64,000 nucleotides of DNA from Amorphophallus konjac. Its lineage: Eukaryota; Streptophyta; Magnoliopsida; Alismatales; Araceae. The notes below the pieces were generated by a model that worked only from the letters and a program-made list of their open reading frames with translations, was not told where the DNA came from and made no database searches. The stretch is taken from the NCBI GenBank assembly GCA_022559845.1, contig CM040117.1, positions 147,068,732-147,132,731 on the forward strand. Reading direction: 5' to 3'. This document shows, one piece after another, positions 1 to 10,467 of this stretch. Position numbers and translations under genes: made by a program. Each line of letters starts with the position of its first letter. Within the stretch, counting starts at the first letter, position 1.

Positions 1-960
1 TGGAAAATATATTTGAAGAATTAAGAGAGGTCGAGGTGCATATGAAGTTTAAAAGCCCTAAATGGGCCTGCCAAATGAGCTCCAGAGAATGGCGCCGAGA
101 GACCCTCACCAGGATCCAAAATCGGCGCCGGGAAGCCTCCATCGACCATGCGCGCCGAGATATGCCAGCCGGGAAAACACTCAGCAGGGGCTATAAAACC
201 CCCTTTTCTCGGTGGACAAAAGAGGAGGAGAGGATAGAACCGATAAAAAAAAGGGAGAGGAGAATAGAATAGAGGGGCACCAGAAGAGATAGAGGGGCTT
301 CGAAAAAAAAAAGAAAGAGAGAAGAGACCAAGAGAGAGAGAGGGCCTCCTCCGCTGAAAAAGAGAGAAGAGATCAAAGAGAAAGAGAAGAAGAAGAAGCT
401 CCAGGTGGGCAAGCAGCTGGGGGAGGGAGAGGAGTCAATGCTCCGCCCTCCCCCCCTATGTTTTCTTTTCTTATGAGTTCTTTTCTTCTTCATGTAATTT
501 CACGAGTTTATCTCGATGCATCGGATGTAGCCGGGATGTCCTGGCCTCTGTCTTATTCCCTTTCCCTCACTCCCGCCCGGTGATCGGTGAGTCTTGGAAT
601 GATGTACTGCTCCTGTTTTCTTACTATGTATCTCTCCCGAGGAATGTCGTCGAATGAATAGACATGATGGGCTACAGTTTATGCCTGCTTTTGATTCCTC
701 TGAAGCTCTATCATCATTCTTCATGTTTCTTGTCTTCTCTCAGACTAGTAGCATGCTGATCCCCCTCCCCCAGTGAATTAACAATATGCCGATCCGTCTG
801 TTTCTTTTTAAAAGCACTATCCATGCTTATCCCAGAGCCCGGGACAGACTATCCCTTGGCGTCCGGGATAAAGCCGTGCTATGCGATGATCGAAGATCAT
901 GAGATTCCGGAGTTATAAATACTTATGCTCTATCTACAGGCATTGTTGAAATCACCTATG
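1..960 (+). other. LTR-like promoter and leader segment, unclassified
   Basis: I see no credible protein. The stretch has a TATA box near 192, then a purine-rich leader (about 220-420), then a pyrimidine-rich stretch with a T-rich run near 460-495. The same order (TATA, GA-rich leader, CCCTCCCCC, TTTCTTTTCTTCTT) recurs at about 59.1-59.55 kb, so both are probably LTR or leader pieces of related retroelements. The window edge cuts the left end and I cannot fix LTR borders. The basis is visible resemblance; the family is unknown. Confidence 0.4.
192..198 (+). promoter_or_regulatory. TATA box of the LTR-like segment
   Basis: TATAAAA preceded by GC-rich sequence and followed by a purine-rich leader, the usual arrangement at an LTR U3/R border. 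Transcription start not determined. Confidence 0.4.
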
Positions 961-1254
961 GGGCCAGGGGCGGCCATCTCTTGGCTCCCAGGTGACCAAA
1001 GACGCCAGCAAATGATCCCCCGAGGGTCCATAATATATGACGATTCAGAGCCCTCCCTTCAGTAATTGGCTTCTCCGATCCTCGTCCACTCAACCCCTCA
1101 TTGATGAGATTGAACCCCTGCCTAATCAAACCTTAGCAGTCACTAAGCCCGCAATCTTCCAGATCCCTCCAGTCTAACTGAAAATCCAAGAAAAACTCAA
1201 AACAGAGCTCCGTAAAGCCCTGAAACCCGCGACCCTTTAACCTTCCCGGCTTGC

Positions 1255-1600
1255 AAATTTCCCCGCCGAGAGCCAAGCCGCCGAGATGCCTCCCGTTTCT
1301 TCCCCTTTAGCTAAACGACAAACCCCATCTAAACCCCTTCCACATGAACCTCCCAGCCCATAACCTCCCGGCGCCGGCTTCCCGGCGCGGTAATGAGCGC
1401 GTCGGGAAGCTCCATGCCGAGAGCCTCCCCCCTTTAATCAAGCCGCGCCGAGAGCCTCTCTCTGTTGGCCAAGCCCCCGCCGAGACCTCCTTGATTGGTC
1501 AAGAAGTCCACGCCGAGACCTCCCCCCTTTGGCCAATATAAAGCCACGCCGAGAGCCATCTTCTTGCCAATGAAAACCATGCCGAGAGCCCCTCCTTTGT
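1255..1600. repeat. Dispersed CGCCGAGAG-word cluster 1
   Basis: About ten copies of CGCCGAGAG, or variants such as GCCGAGAC and CGTCGGGAA, spaced roughly 25-40 bp. The intervening DNA is not obviously tandem, so this is a reiterated short word rather than a satellite. The same word occurs at 89-175 and in cluster 2. Confidence 0.6.
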
Positions 1601-2164
1601 CCACCCTTTTGGCCTCTTCGTCCACTTATCCTGGGGCGTTCTTGAGTCGTCATATGTACCCCAGGAGATAAATTAACTGGGGATTGACCTCCCCTACATT
1701 CTGAGGCCCCTAACAGGATTCACGTGCAACCCCGTGGGTCTGACGAACCCTGTCTCTACATGAGTTTCGTCAGTCTCCGAGAAGGGGAATAGTGACCGAT
1801 GCCAGAGACATGGATAGTCTCTTCGAGCCTTAGTGCTCACTCATTTTTCGGCTTTCATCCCGGCACTCCGTGGATGTCAGTCTATACCACTTTCTGGCAA
1901 ATGCTCGGTCCAAGGGAGGTGCTGCCAAAATTCTCTCAGGAAGACGAAAGTCGACATCAGGTTGTCCCCCGGGCTCTGCATGATAATGGTGACAGGGTTT
2001 CCCTCGACCCTAGCCTTCCTAAATCCCTCTTCTATCCGGATGCTCCTGTAAAGCCCAAATCTAATCCAGCTCAGATTTGATGAACTGATCCACTTTGACT
2101 TCACAGAACCTATCTGGCTCGTCCTGAATCGCCAAGAAACCCAAAATAGAGCCTCCGGAACCCC

Positions 2165-2455
2165 TTTCGGGTCCTCACGGCGCCAGAACACCAACACTCT
2201 CTCGGCGCCATGGCTCCCGGCGCGGCCCTGAGCACGCCGGGAATCCTCACGCCGAGAACCCCCCTGGCCCTCTTGTCAGCGCGCCGAGAGCTCCCCCTCC
2301 TCTTCAGCCATGCCGAGACCCCCCTATTCCTCACGCTGATAAGCCCTATCAGAAGCGCGCCGGGAACCTCCTCCACCATCTCCCCTTCGCGCCGAGAAGC
2401 TCTCCAGTTGGCGCGTCGGGAACCCTGGCCATTTTGCCTTCGCGCCGGGAACCTA
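2165..2455. repeat. Dispersed CGCCGAGAG-word cluster 2
   Basis: A second cluster of about ten copies of GCGCCGAGAG or GCGCCGGGAA, again about 25-30 bp apart. With cluster 1 and the copies at 89-175 it shows that the word is a property of this element family. Confidence 0.6.
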
Positions 2456-2521
2456 TGTACACTTGAACTGCATTGATAGCCTACCCCAAATTTGATTACT
2501 GGGCCTTCAATCCAAATTTTG

Positions 2522-2567
2522 TTCCGGGGGCTCCGCCCCCGGAAACCCCCGCAAGGGGCGCTGCCCC
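2522..2567. other. Two consecutive GC hairpins
   Basis: TTCCGGGGGC (2522-2531) pairs with GCCCCCGGAA (2535-2544) across a 3-base loop, and GGGGC (2555-2559) pairs with GCCCC (2563-2567) across another 3-base loop. Both are perfect. Role unknown. Confidence 0.6.
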
Positions 2568-2648
2568 ATTGACCCCCGCGACTTGACCGGGCAGGTCGAT
2601 CCCCGCGACCTGACCGCGCAGGTCGATCCGCGTGTGAGGGCGCAACAT

Positions 2649-2662
2649 TGAGCGTTCGCTCA
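2649..2662. promoter_or_regulatory. TGAGCGTTCGCTCA inverted repeat
   Basis: A perfect 6-bp inverted repeat around TT. The same 14-mer, or its complement, occurs near the ends of the gypsy LTRs at 6050, 10799 and 54667. Here it lies in otherwise unassigned DNA and may mark another LTR remnant. Confidence 0.5.
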
Positions 2663-3336
2663 CTTTCCGTCGTCCCGCATCGGGTTCATGAATAACCCCT
2701 TTAGCTCGGGAGGGCTCTGCCACTGCATGAGTTCCGCCGGCTTCTACAGGGAATATCAAACATTGCCCCATGGCAGATATGCGGTTCGGGAAGTTCAACA
2801 CTTCTCTCTCTTGACTTTCATCCCGGCACTCCATGGGTGATAGCCTATTTCCCCCTGGGCATGATCCAGATAAAGGGGAAATGCTGCCGAAATATCGATC
2901 GATGTTTTGAACCCCCATCATGGCCACGGCCCAGTCTGCCTGTGACTGAAATTTTCCCTTCCCCCCTAAGCCCGGTCGTTGAACCACTGACTTAACGATA
3001 TCATCTGTTTCTATGGTTGATGTTATTATCTTGCCCGCCTTCAAGGCTCCGGTATGAAGTTCCATTTGCGCACATGAATATATGTTTGCCTCTCGAGGCC
3101 TCATATTTTGGCGTTTAATCAAGGGTTGTCCTTCCTTGGAAGGGCGTAATTAACGTCATAGCCTTTATGGTATGGCGGACTTCTGGTCCCGACTCGGACT
3201 TCACAATCGACTGACCAAGTCAGATCGAGCGCAAAATAAGATCGTCACTCCGGTGACTGGCACGCCTAATAAATCAAAAATCCAAAAAAATAAAATAAAA
3301 CATAAAAGATGAAGAAGAGAAAAATGTGTCGAACAT

Positions 3337-5321
3337 CGTTTTAACGAAATAATGCTATTAATTTAAATTGCCAATTTATATTATCACAAATTATATAAAA
3401 ATTTACAGAAAAATATAGGAAGTCCCGTCATATACACCTTGTGATTTTTAGGCATACAGTTTCGTGAATAAAAGTTTTTAAACATGTTTCCCATATTAAT
3501 TAACTAAGGATAATATATGCAACCGTAGTATAGTATAAAGCACATACAATCATGCGGTAAGAAAATTTTGGGAGATATCTATATGTTCTATTTAATCTAG
3601 CATGAAATTTTATCTAATATTTTGCTTGGGAGATTGCCTACCTTTTGATGGTTAATCGAATGAAGAAGTTGCAAGGAAGAAGAAAACAGAGGAATACGAT
3701 GGCAGCAACTGCAGCAGAAGAGCATAACTCTCACACGAACTCGACAGAGGACTACAGTGGCACACTGCAGCATAGGAAAGAGAACGACGGCAACAACAAT
3801 AGTAATGTACGGCCACTACATCAGAGGAAGAGCAAGAAGAACGATGCACGGGATGGTAGCCACACAACGGAGCACGATGGCAGAGAAATCGCACGGAGGG
3901 TCTCTATATATAGGATTTAACGTGCGTAAACCTATTGGAATTAAACCTTCCAATGTAGAATCCTATTGAGTTTGCATGTTAATCCCCTTTCCATGCATTG
4001 TTGGAGCGTCGATTGCACCTGCCGTTTTAGTAGCCGCCTGTCGTGTTTTTCATACGAAAACCCTCAGCTTCACCCTTCTAACAAGTATATGGGTTGGCTG
4101 GGTTAAAAACGTTGGGTTTTACATGGCCCATCTCTTTTCCATATTGGGTTGGGTTGAAGGCTGACCATCCTTTCATATGTATATAGGTTGATCGTTAGTG
4201 ATAATAAGTTTGGGTATTATAGATAGCCCCTACGTATATAAGTACTATATTTATACTTCCAAACTTTTTAAAATCTATAATCCCATTTAACTTACGTATA
4301 CATGGCCCATTAGTTATATTCATTATAAATGGTTTATCACTATATATATAAGTCTTATCTCTTTTATTTATTTATTCTACCTTATTAGTTTCCCTTATTG
4401 TAATGATATTTAAGTACGTACTCTGTTTAAAAGCCCAATATTATGAGATCCATTAGTTTCTCCATTATCTTTAAGAATTCAAAAGCCCATTAACTTGTAT
4501 AATCATATGTGGGCATGGCTAAGTAGATCATAAGGTCACTTATTTAGTAGTTAAGTAATTTAAGCTCACTATTTACAATGTTTTGATTTAAGTCAAACTT
4601 TAAATATACTTATATGCTATTAGTAATCTTATATAAATTTTTGTTTAATTATCATCTCGAGTATCAGAGACATGTTTTAATCCTGTGAAGGTCTTTATTT
4701 GTAACTTGTCATATGGGATTTATTCTAGAGACAAATATCTGAGTTTTTTTTTTATTTTCTATCTGTAATCTTAAATATTCTTGATGCTTTATCAAGTTTA
4801 AGTCACAAATAGATAATTAGATTTAAAGAACGTAGTTGCTATTCATTATTCAATCATCTTTCAATTATTTATTTTCATCACTATTTCATAATTAATTCAC
4901 CAACGAATAATCTTAAATTTCTTCTTGATTTAGAATTAGGATGAGATCCTTTATTATCTAATTGTCTTTTTAGATAAACATGTACATGGCACTATTTAAT
5001 GTGTAGTTATCTTTTCCTTTCAAAAATATAATTACAAGTTATATACATATATGGGTTTTCAAAAGCCCACTCATTATTATCAAGGCCCATTATTCCTTTT
5101 AAAGCTCATTGAGCATAATGTATATACATATATTCAATTTTTATTTCTAAATTATTTATTTATACCTTTATTGATGCCCATTAATTAACATTTAGGCCCA
5201 TTAACTATTTTAACTAATTATCACTTTTCTTTTATCAAAAATTTAATTTTTTAAAATTTCCAATGACTAATATTTATAGTTATTTTTATTTATTCCCTAT
5301 TTAAATTTCTGGGGTGCTACA
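3337..5321 (-). repeat. Truncated LTR copy 1
   Basis: Matches 8090-10071 and 12808-14785 almost base for base. On the minus strand it keeps the LTR start, U3, TATA and early leader, then stops abruptly near 3337, where similarity to the other copies ends. About 2.4 kb of the LTR is missing. Confidence 0.85.
3904..3914 (-). promoter_or_regulatory. TATA box, LTR copy 1
   Basis: Minus-strand CCTATATATAG about 1.4 kb into the LTR, followed downstream by a C/T-rich leader. Conserved in all three LTR copies. Confidence 0.55.
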
Positions 5322-5334
5322 CCCTCCCCCACTT
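5322..5334 (-). promoter_or_regulatory. Polypurine tract, unit 1
   Basis: Minus-strand AAGTGGGGGAGGG abuts the LTR start TGTAGCACCCC, the expected site for plus-strand DNA priming. Confidence 0.75.
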
Positions 5335-5701
5335 AGAAGAATTTGGTCCCCAAATTCACATAACTTTCTTTCCAAAATTAGTGGGGTACAAGTCACCATA
5401 TCTAAAACATGTTTTCCCATGATATGCTAAACATTATGATCATCATGTTTGATTCACGTAATTATAGATGGGGTAAATTTACAGGGTTACCTTGAAGTGT
5501 TTCATCTCCCATCTTAACCTACAAGAACAAGATTTTAAATTATTGATTACTCTTATCTTGATATTATCTAACGTGGATGTAACATATTTTATTATTTCAC
5601 CCAAAGCTCTACCCAAATCTCACAGGGTTCCTATAGGATAACTGAAAAGGAGAACTCAATGTAAGACTTGGACTAAATGACCTAGGGATTTAGAAAGCCT
5701 A

Positions 5702-5714
5702 GGCTCTGATACCA
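5702..5714 (-). promoter_or_regulatory. Primer binding site, initiator tRNA-Met, unit 1
   Basis: Minus-strand TGGTATCAGAGCC, the common plant PBS complementary to the 3' end of initiator tRNA-Met, five bases from the LTR end. Confidence 0.85.
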
Positions 5715-6049
5715 CCTTCTGTCACGTCCCGAACCGATAGCAGCGGAACGTGTCGTTTGCTCGGAACGTGACAGTTAAACAGTCATGTCAATCAAAGAAT
5801 AGTCATTTTCACAAAACATAATTTGGACAAATAACAAATTTCATTTCAAATATAAGTTCTTTACATATTCGGGCCCATAATAAACGAAAAGACTCAATAA
5901 AAAAAACTACAATGAGACATAAGGCGCAAGATAACCAGACTAGACGGTTCATCTAGATGTCAGAGTTCTCTTCAATCTTGCCCTTGCCCATCATGTTCGG
6001 TCTCGTCGTCACTAAGGTCATTACCTGAAAAACATTGAAAAATGCAGGG

Positions 6050-6063
6050 TGAGCGAACGCTCA
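6050..6063 (-). promoter_or_regulatory. TGAGCGTTCGCTCA inverted repeat, LTR copy 2
   Basis: Perfect 6-bp stem around a 2-base centre, 23 bases upstream (minus strand) of TTTTTCAGGTAA. The same pairing of hairpin and CAG occurs in the solo LTR at 54667-54705. Function unknown. Confidence 0.6.
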
Positions 6064-7662
6064 GTAGGACTTAATATCTCATGCTTTCGAGCTAGCTTTA
6101 AGTCAATTACAATTTAACATGCTCATGTAGGTCATGCAAGATATAGAAATCGAGATCTATAATAACACGAGATAAATTCAAGAATTAGAAAAAAACGAGT
6201 AATCAATATGCTAGATAAACTCATGAAGAGTAAGGATGACGATAATCAAGAGAGTATAGCAAGATCTAATCAAGTACTTTCTCAAGCTAGGTCAAGAGCA
6301 TTCATGAGGAAATATAACATTCATCTCTCTATGACGAACACTATCACGAGAGCTTTAATGTATCCATTATTATGAAGGATTTTCATGACAAGATAACGAG
6401 TACTATCAATGGGATAATTCAAGAACATCTATGATGATCGATATAGAAGTAGAACAATTACTTCTACAAGCACTACATAGCATTTGCCAAAACACAAAGA
6501 GAATATCACGACGATATGATAACCCCTCCAATAAGGTAAATCAAGATCTTTTCATGACGAACAATAAGTTGTAGAAAGGTGTACTATGATGGCAATTACT
6601 CCCGATCATCACTATCACGAGAGCGTTTGCACATGTAGCACTATATAGGATTGGCCAATGCACTAAGGGGAAAATCACGACGATATGACCGCCCCTCATG
6701 GAAATAGCACTAGGTAGTATTTGGTCACACACTTAAGAGTTCTCATGACTATATGATTGCCCCTAAATGCCAGTAACCGAGTTGGTGAATGCCAGCACCC
6801 GATCATCGTATACCGGTAACGTTTGGACTTTGCCTAGCCCAATAGGGTCAGATCAGGACCCGTAGCATTTAAAATGTCATTTTAGTGGGACCCATAGCCC
6901 CGGACATTTAGTCTAGGCTAAATCTATATTAATGGCCAACAATTTCAAGGATCAAGCGTGTAAGAACATTAAGATAGATTTCATGGAACATAGAGTTCAA
7001 GGATAGAACTTGTAATAAGGATGATATATCAATAAACCAGATGAAAACCATGACATTCTGGAAATCTGGGTGATTAGGTACAACCAGCTCAGTCGGCCTT
7101 GAGGGAATCCAAGGCTGCGAGGAGACTTACGGAGGTCCCAATGACTAACTTGCCAGTCCGCAGGAACGAATGTCCAACGGAGGGCTCGTATGTCACCGAG
7201 AGTTGAGGTGTATAACGTGAACCAATCATGAAACATGGACTCCATCTACGGACGTGAGATGAGAGTGCCAAAAGACCCACGGTATGGGTCATCACCGGAA
7301 GAAAACGGCGAGAACATGAATGCATTAATTATAGAATTTATGTCCATCCAATTCTATAATTAACTAAATTTATATTAATTGACGTCTGTGAGTAGTGTCA
7401 TTTATTAATTAACATCCACTTGGAGGGACGTTAATTCTATGATTTTTAACTTAATTTATTTAACAAGAATTCACGTCAATATCTATTTAATTGAATAATT
7501 TTAAAACATACATTCAAAGACACATTTATTTATATAAAATAATTTAGAAAAATAGAATATATGATAATTAGGAGAAAAATTCAAGGATTCCAAAAATATA
7601 TTTTTTATAATTTTATGTGGCATAGTTTAGTAGATATGGATTTCCAAAGTTATAATTACAAG

Positions 7663-7663
<1 letters not shown>

Positions 7664-7719
<56 letters not shown>
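7664..7719. repeat. (TA)n microsatellite, LTR copy 2
   Basis: About 28 TA units. The matching tract in LTR copy 3 (12413-12436) has about 12, so this tract has changed length since the copies separated. Confidence 0.9.
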
Positions 7720-7723
<4 letters not shown>

Positions 7724-7829
7724 GACGCCTATGTATGATGGCGTCAAAACAAATTTGACGACATGTAGTTGGTCGTCATTTCAAAAAAATGCCAATTTTT
7801 AAACGTCCGGTTCTTGACGTACATACGTC
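7724..7829 (-). other. Three serial 6-bp hairpins, LTR copy 2
   Basis: GACGCC (7724-7729) pairs with GGCGTC (7740-7745); GACGAC (7757-7762) with GTCGTC (7772-7777); GACGTA (7816-7821) with TACGTC (7824-7829). All are perfect and share the outer word GACG/CGTC. They sit downstream of the TATA box, so a transcript would carry them. In LTR copy 3 the second is intact, the first has one mismatch and the third keeps five pairs. Confidence 0.65.
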
Positions 7830-8656
7830 GGAATCACGCGTTCTATATATCGAAATGACGGGCTCGAAAAACTCTACCTAATCGGGTGTTCAAAATAATT
7901 TTTCGTTGAGAGATGTGAGATCTTGAGATAGGAGGCACGAAAAATGATGCAACCACTCTCACTACCTCGGTCACCATCCCAATATCACTTTCATAAAATT
8001 TCATGTCCAAAGGACACTTCGACGCCTAAGTACGAGCCATCTCAAAAATAAACTCTAACTATGATGCTACAGTGATATTCTGGATTCGTCGTCTTAACGA
8101 AATAATGCTATTAATTTAAATTGTCAATTTATATTATCACAAATCATATAAAAATTTACAGAAAAATATAGGTAGTCCCGTCATATACACCTTGTGATTT
8201 TTAGGCATACAGTTTCGTGAATAAAAGTTTTTAAACATGTTTCCCATATTAATTAACTAAGGATAATATATGCAACCGTAGTATAGTATAAAGCACGTAC
8301 AATCATGCGGTAAGAAAATTTTAAGAGATATCTATATGTTCTATTTAATCTAGCATGAAATTTTATCTAGTATTTTGCTTGGGAGATTGCCTACCTTTTG
8401 ATGGTTAATCGAATGAAGAAGTTGCAAGGAAGAAGAAAACAGAGGAATACGATGGCAGCAACTACAGCAGAAGAGCATAACTCTCGCACGAACTCGACAA
8501 AGGACTACAGTGGCACACTGCAACATAGGAAAGAGAACAATGGCAACAGCAATAGCAATGCACGGCCACTACATCAGAAGAAGAGCAAGAAGAACGACGC
8601 ACGGGATGGTAGCCGCACAACGGAGCACGATGGCAGAGAAATCGCACGGAGGGTCT

Positions 8657-8667
8657 CTATATATAGG
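8657..8667 (-). promoter_or_regulatory. TATA box, LTR copy 2
   Basis: Minus-strand CCTATATATAG at the same LTR position as in copies 1 and 3. Confidence 0.55.
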
Positions 8668-10071
8668 ATTTAACGTGCGTAAACCTATTGGAATTAAACC
8701 TTCCAATGTAGAATCCTATTGAGTTTCCCTGTTAATCCCCTTTCCATGCATTGTTGGAGCGTCGATTGCACCTGCCGTTTTAGTAGCCGCCTACCGTGTT
8801 TTTCATACGAAAACCCTAAGCTTCACCCTTCTAACAAGTATATGGGTTGGCTGGGTTAAAAACGTTGGGTTTTACATGGCCCATCTCTTTTCCATATTGG
8901 GTTGGGTTGAAGGCCGACCATCCTTTCATATGTATATAGGTTGATCGTTAGTGATAATAAGTTTGGGTATTATAGATAGCCCCTACGTATATAAGTACTA
9001 TATTTATACTTCCAAACCTTTTAAAATCTATAATCCCATTTAACTTACGTATACATGGCCCATTAGTTATATTCATTATAAATGGTTTATCACTATATAT
9101 ATAAGTCTTATCTCTTTTATTTATTTTTTCTACCTTATTAGTTTCCCTTATTGTAATGATATTTAAGTACGTACTCTGTTTAAAAGCCCAATATTATGAG
9201 GTCCATTAGTTTCTCCATTATCTTTAAGAATTCAAAAGCCCATTAACTTGTATAATCATATGTGGGCATGGCTAAGTGGATCATAAGGTCACTTATTTAG
9301 TAGTTAAGTAATTTAAGCTCACTATTTACAATGTTTTGATTTAAGTCAAACTTTAAATATACTTATATGCTATTAGTAATCTTATATAAATTTTTGTTTA
9401 ATTATCATCTTGGGTACCAGAGACATGTTTTAATTCTGCGAAGGTCTTTATTTGTAACTTGTCATATGGGATTTATTATAGAGACAAATATCCGAGTTTT
9501 TTTATTTTCTATTTGTAATCTTAAATATTCTTGATGCTTTATCAAGTTTAAGTCACAAATAGATAATTAGATTTAAAGAACGTAGTTGCTATTCATTATT
9601 CAATTATCTTTCAATTATTTATTTTCATCTCTATTTCATAATTAATTCACCAACGAATAATCTTAAATTTCTTCTTGATTTAGAATTAGGATGAGATCCT
9701 TTATTATCTAATTGTCTTTTTAGATAAACATGTACATGGCGTTATTTAATGTGTAGTTATCTTTTCCTTACAAAAATATAATTACAAGTTATATACATAT
9801 ATGGGTTTTCAAAAGCCCACTCATTATTATCAAGGCCCATTATTCCTTTTAAAGCTCATTGAGCATAATGTATATACATATATTCAATTTTTATTTCTAA
9901 ATTATTTATTTATACCTTTATTGATGCCCATTAATTAATATTTAGGCCCATTAACTATTTTAACTAATTATCACTTTTCTTTTATCAAAAATTTAATTTT
10001 CTAAAATTTTCAATGACTAATATTTATAGTTATTTTTATTTATTTCCTATTTAAATTTCTGGGGTGCTACA

Positions 10072-10467
10072 CCCTCCCCCACTTAGAAGAATTTGGTCCC
10101 CAAATTCACATAACTTTCTTTCCAAAATTAGAGGGGTACAAGTCACCATATCTAAAACATGTTTTCCCATGATATGCTAAACATTATGATCATCATGTTT
10201 GATTCACGTAATTATAGATGTGGTAAATTTACAGGGTTACCTTGAAGTGTTTCATCTCCCATCTTAACCTACAAGAACAAGATTTTAAATTATTGATTAC
10301 TCTTATCTTGATATTATCTAACGCGGATGTAACATATTTTATTATTTCACCCAAAGCTCTACCCAAATCTCACAGGGTTCCTATAGGATAATTGACAAGG
10401 AGAACTCAATCTAGACTTGACTAGATGACCTAGGGATTTAGAAAGCCTAGGCTCTGATACCACCTTC
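10072..10467 (-). other. Minimal internal region 2 (PBS to PPT)
   Basis: 396 bp, nearly identical to internal region 1, with the same PBS, the same 16-codon stub frame and the same purine tract (10072-10084). Because both units share the same deletion endpoints, the deletion predates the tandem duplication or was copied with it. Confidence 0.75.
10450..10462 (-). promoter_or_regulatory. Primer binding site, initiator tRNA-Met, unit 2
   Basis: Minus-strand TGGTATCAGAGCC, five bases from the LTR 3 terminus at 10468. Confidence 0.85.

Larger units (their letters stand above)
961..3336. other. Retroelement-derived non-coding DNA
   Basis: No open frame here resembles a known protein; the 208-codon minus frame at 2496-3122 has no recognisable domain. 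The stretch holds two clusters of a GC-rich word (separate entries), a pair of strong GC hairpins at 2522-2567, a degenerate direct repeat around CGCGACCTGACC at 2577-2630, and a copy of the TGAGCGTTCGCTCA inverted repeat at 2649-2662 that also marks gypsy LTRs elsewhere in the window. From 3123 to 3336 I see nothing beyond increasingly AT-rich sequence. Confidence 0.45.
5322..5719 (-). other. Minimal internal region 1 (PBS to PPT)
   Basis: Only 398 bp lie between two LTRs. Reading the minus strand from the PBS there is an A/T-rich leader, then a short frame near 5510 starting MGDET and ending after 16 codons, then a segment whose last 40 bases resemble the 3' end of gypsy pol running into the purine tract. 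This looks like an internal deletion joining the start of gag to the end of pol. No domain survives. The idea that an autonomous relative supplies proteins in trans is inference. Confidence 0.75.
5720..10071 (-). repeat. Full LTR copy 2 (about 4.35 kb)
   Basis: Bounded by TGTCAC at the low end and GCTACA at the high end, so TG...CA on the minus strand. It contains, in minus-strand order, an AT-rich U3, TATA at 8657, a C/T-rich leader, three short hairpins next to a (TA)n tract, a GTAAGT donor-like site at 7130-7125, the TGAGCGTTCGCTCA inverted repeat at 6063-6050, and an acceptor-like TTTTTCAG ending at 6025. The LTR is ten times longer than the internal region it flanks. Confidence 0.85.

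Noticed and set aside
2496..3122. 208-codon minus-strand frame
   Set aside because: No recognisable domain, runs through GC hairpins and repeats, low plausibility as a gene.
3645..3920. Frame of about 90 codons conserved in all three array copies (3645, 8398, 13120; plus strand)
   Set aside because: It lies antisense to the C/T-rich leader of a minus-strand LTR, and its conservation follows from the copies being nearly identical. No known domain.
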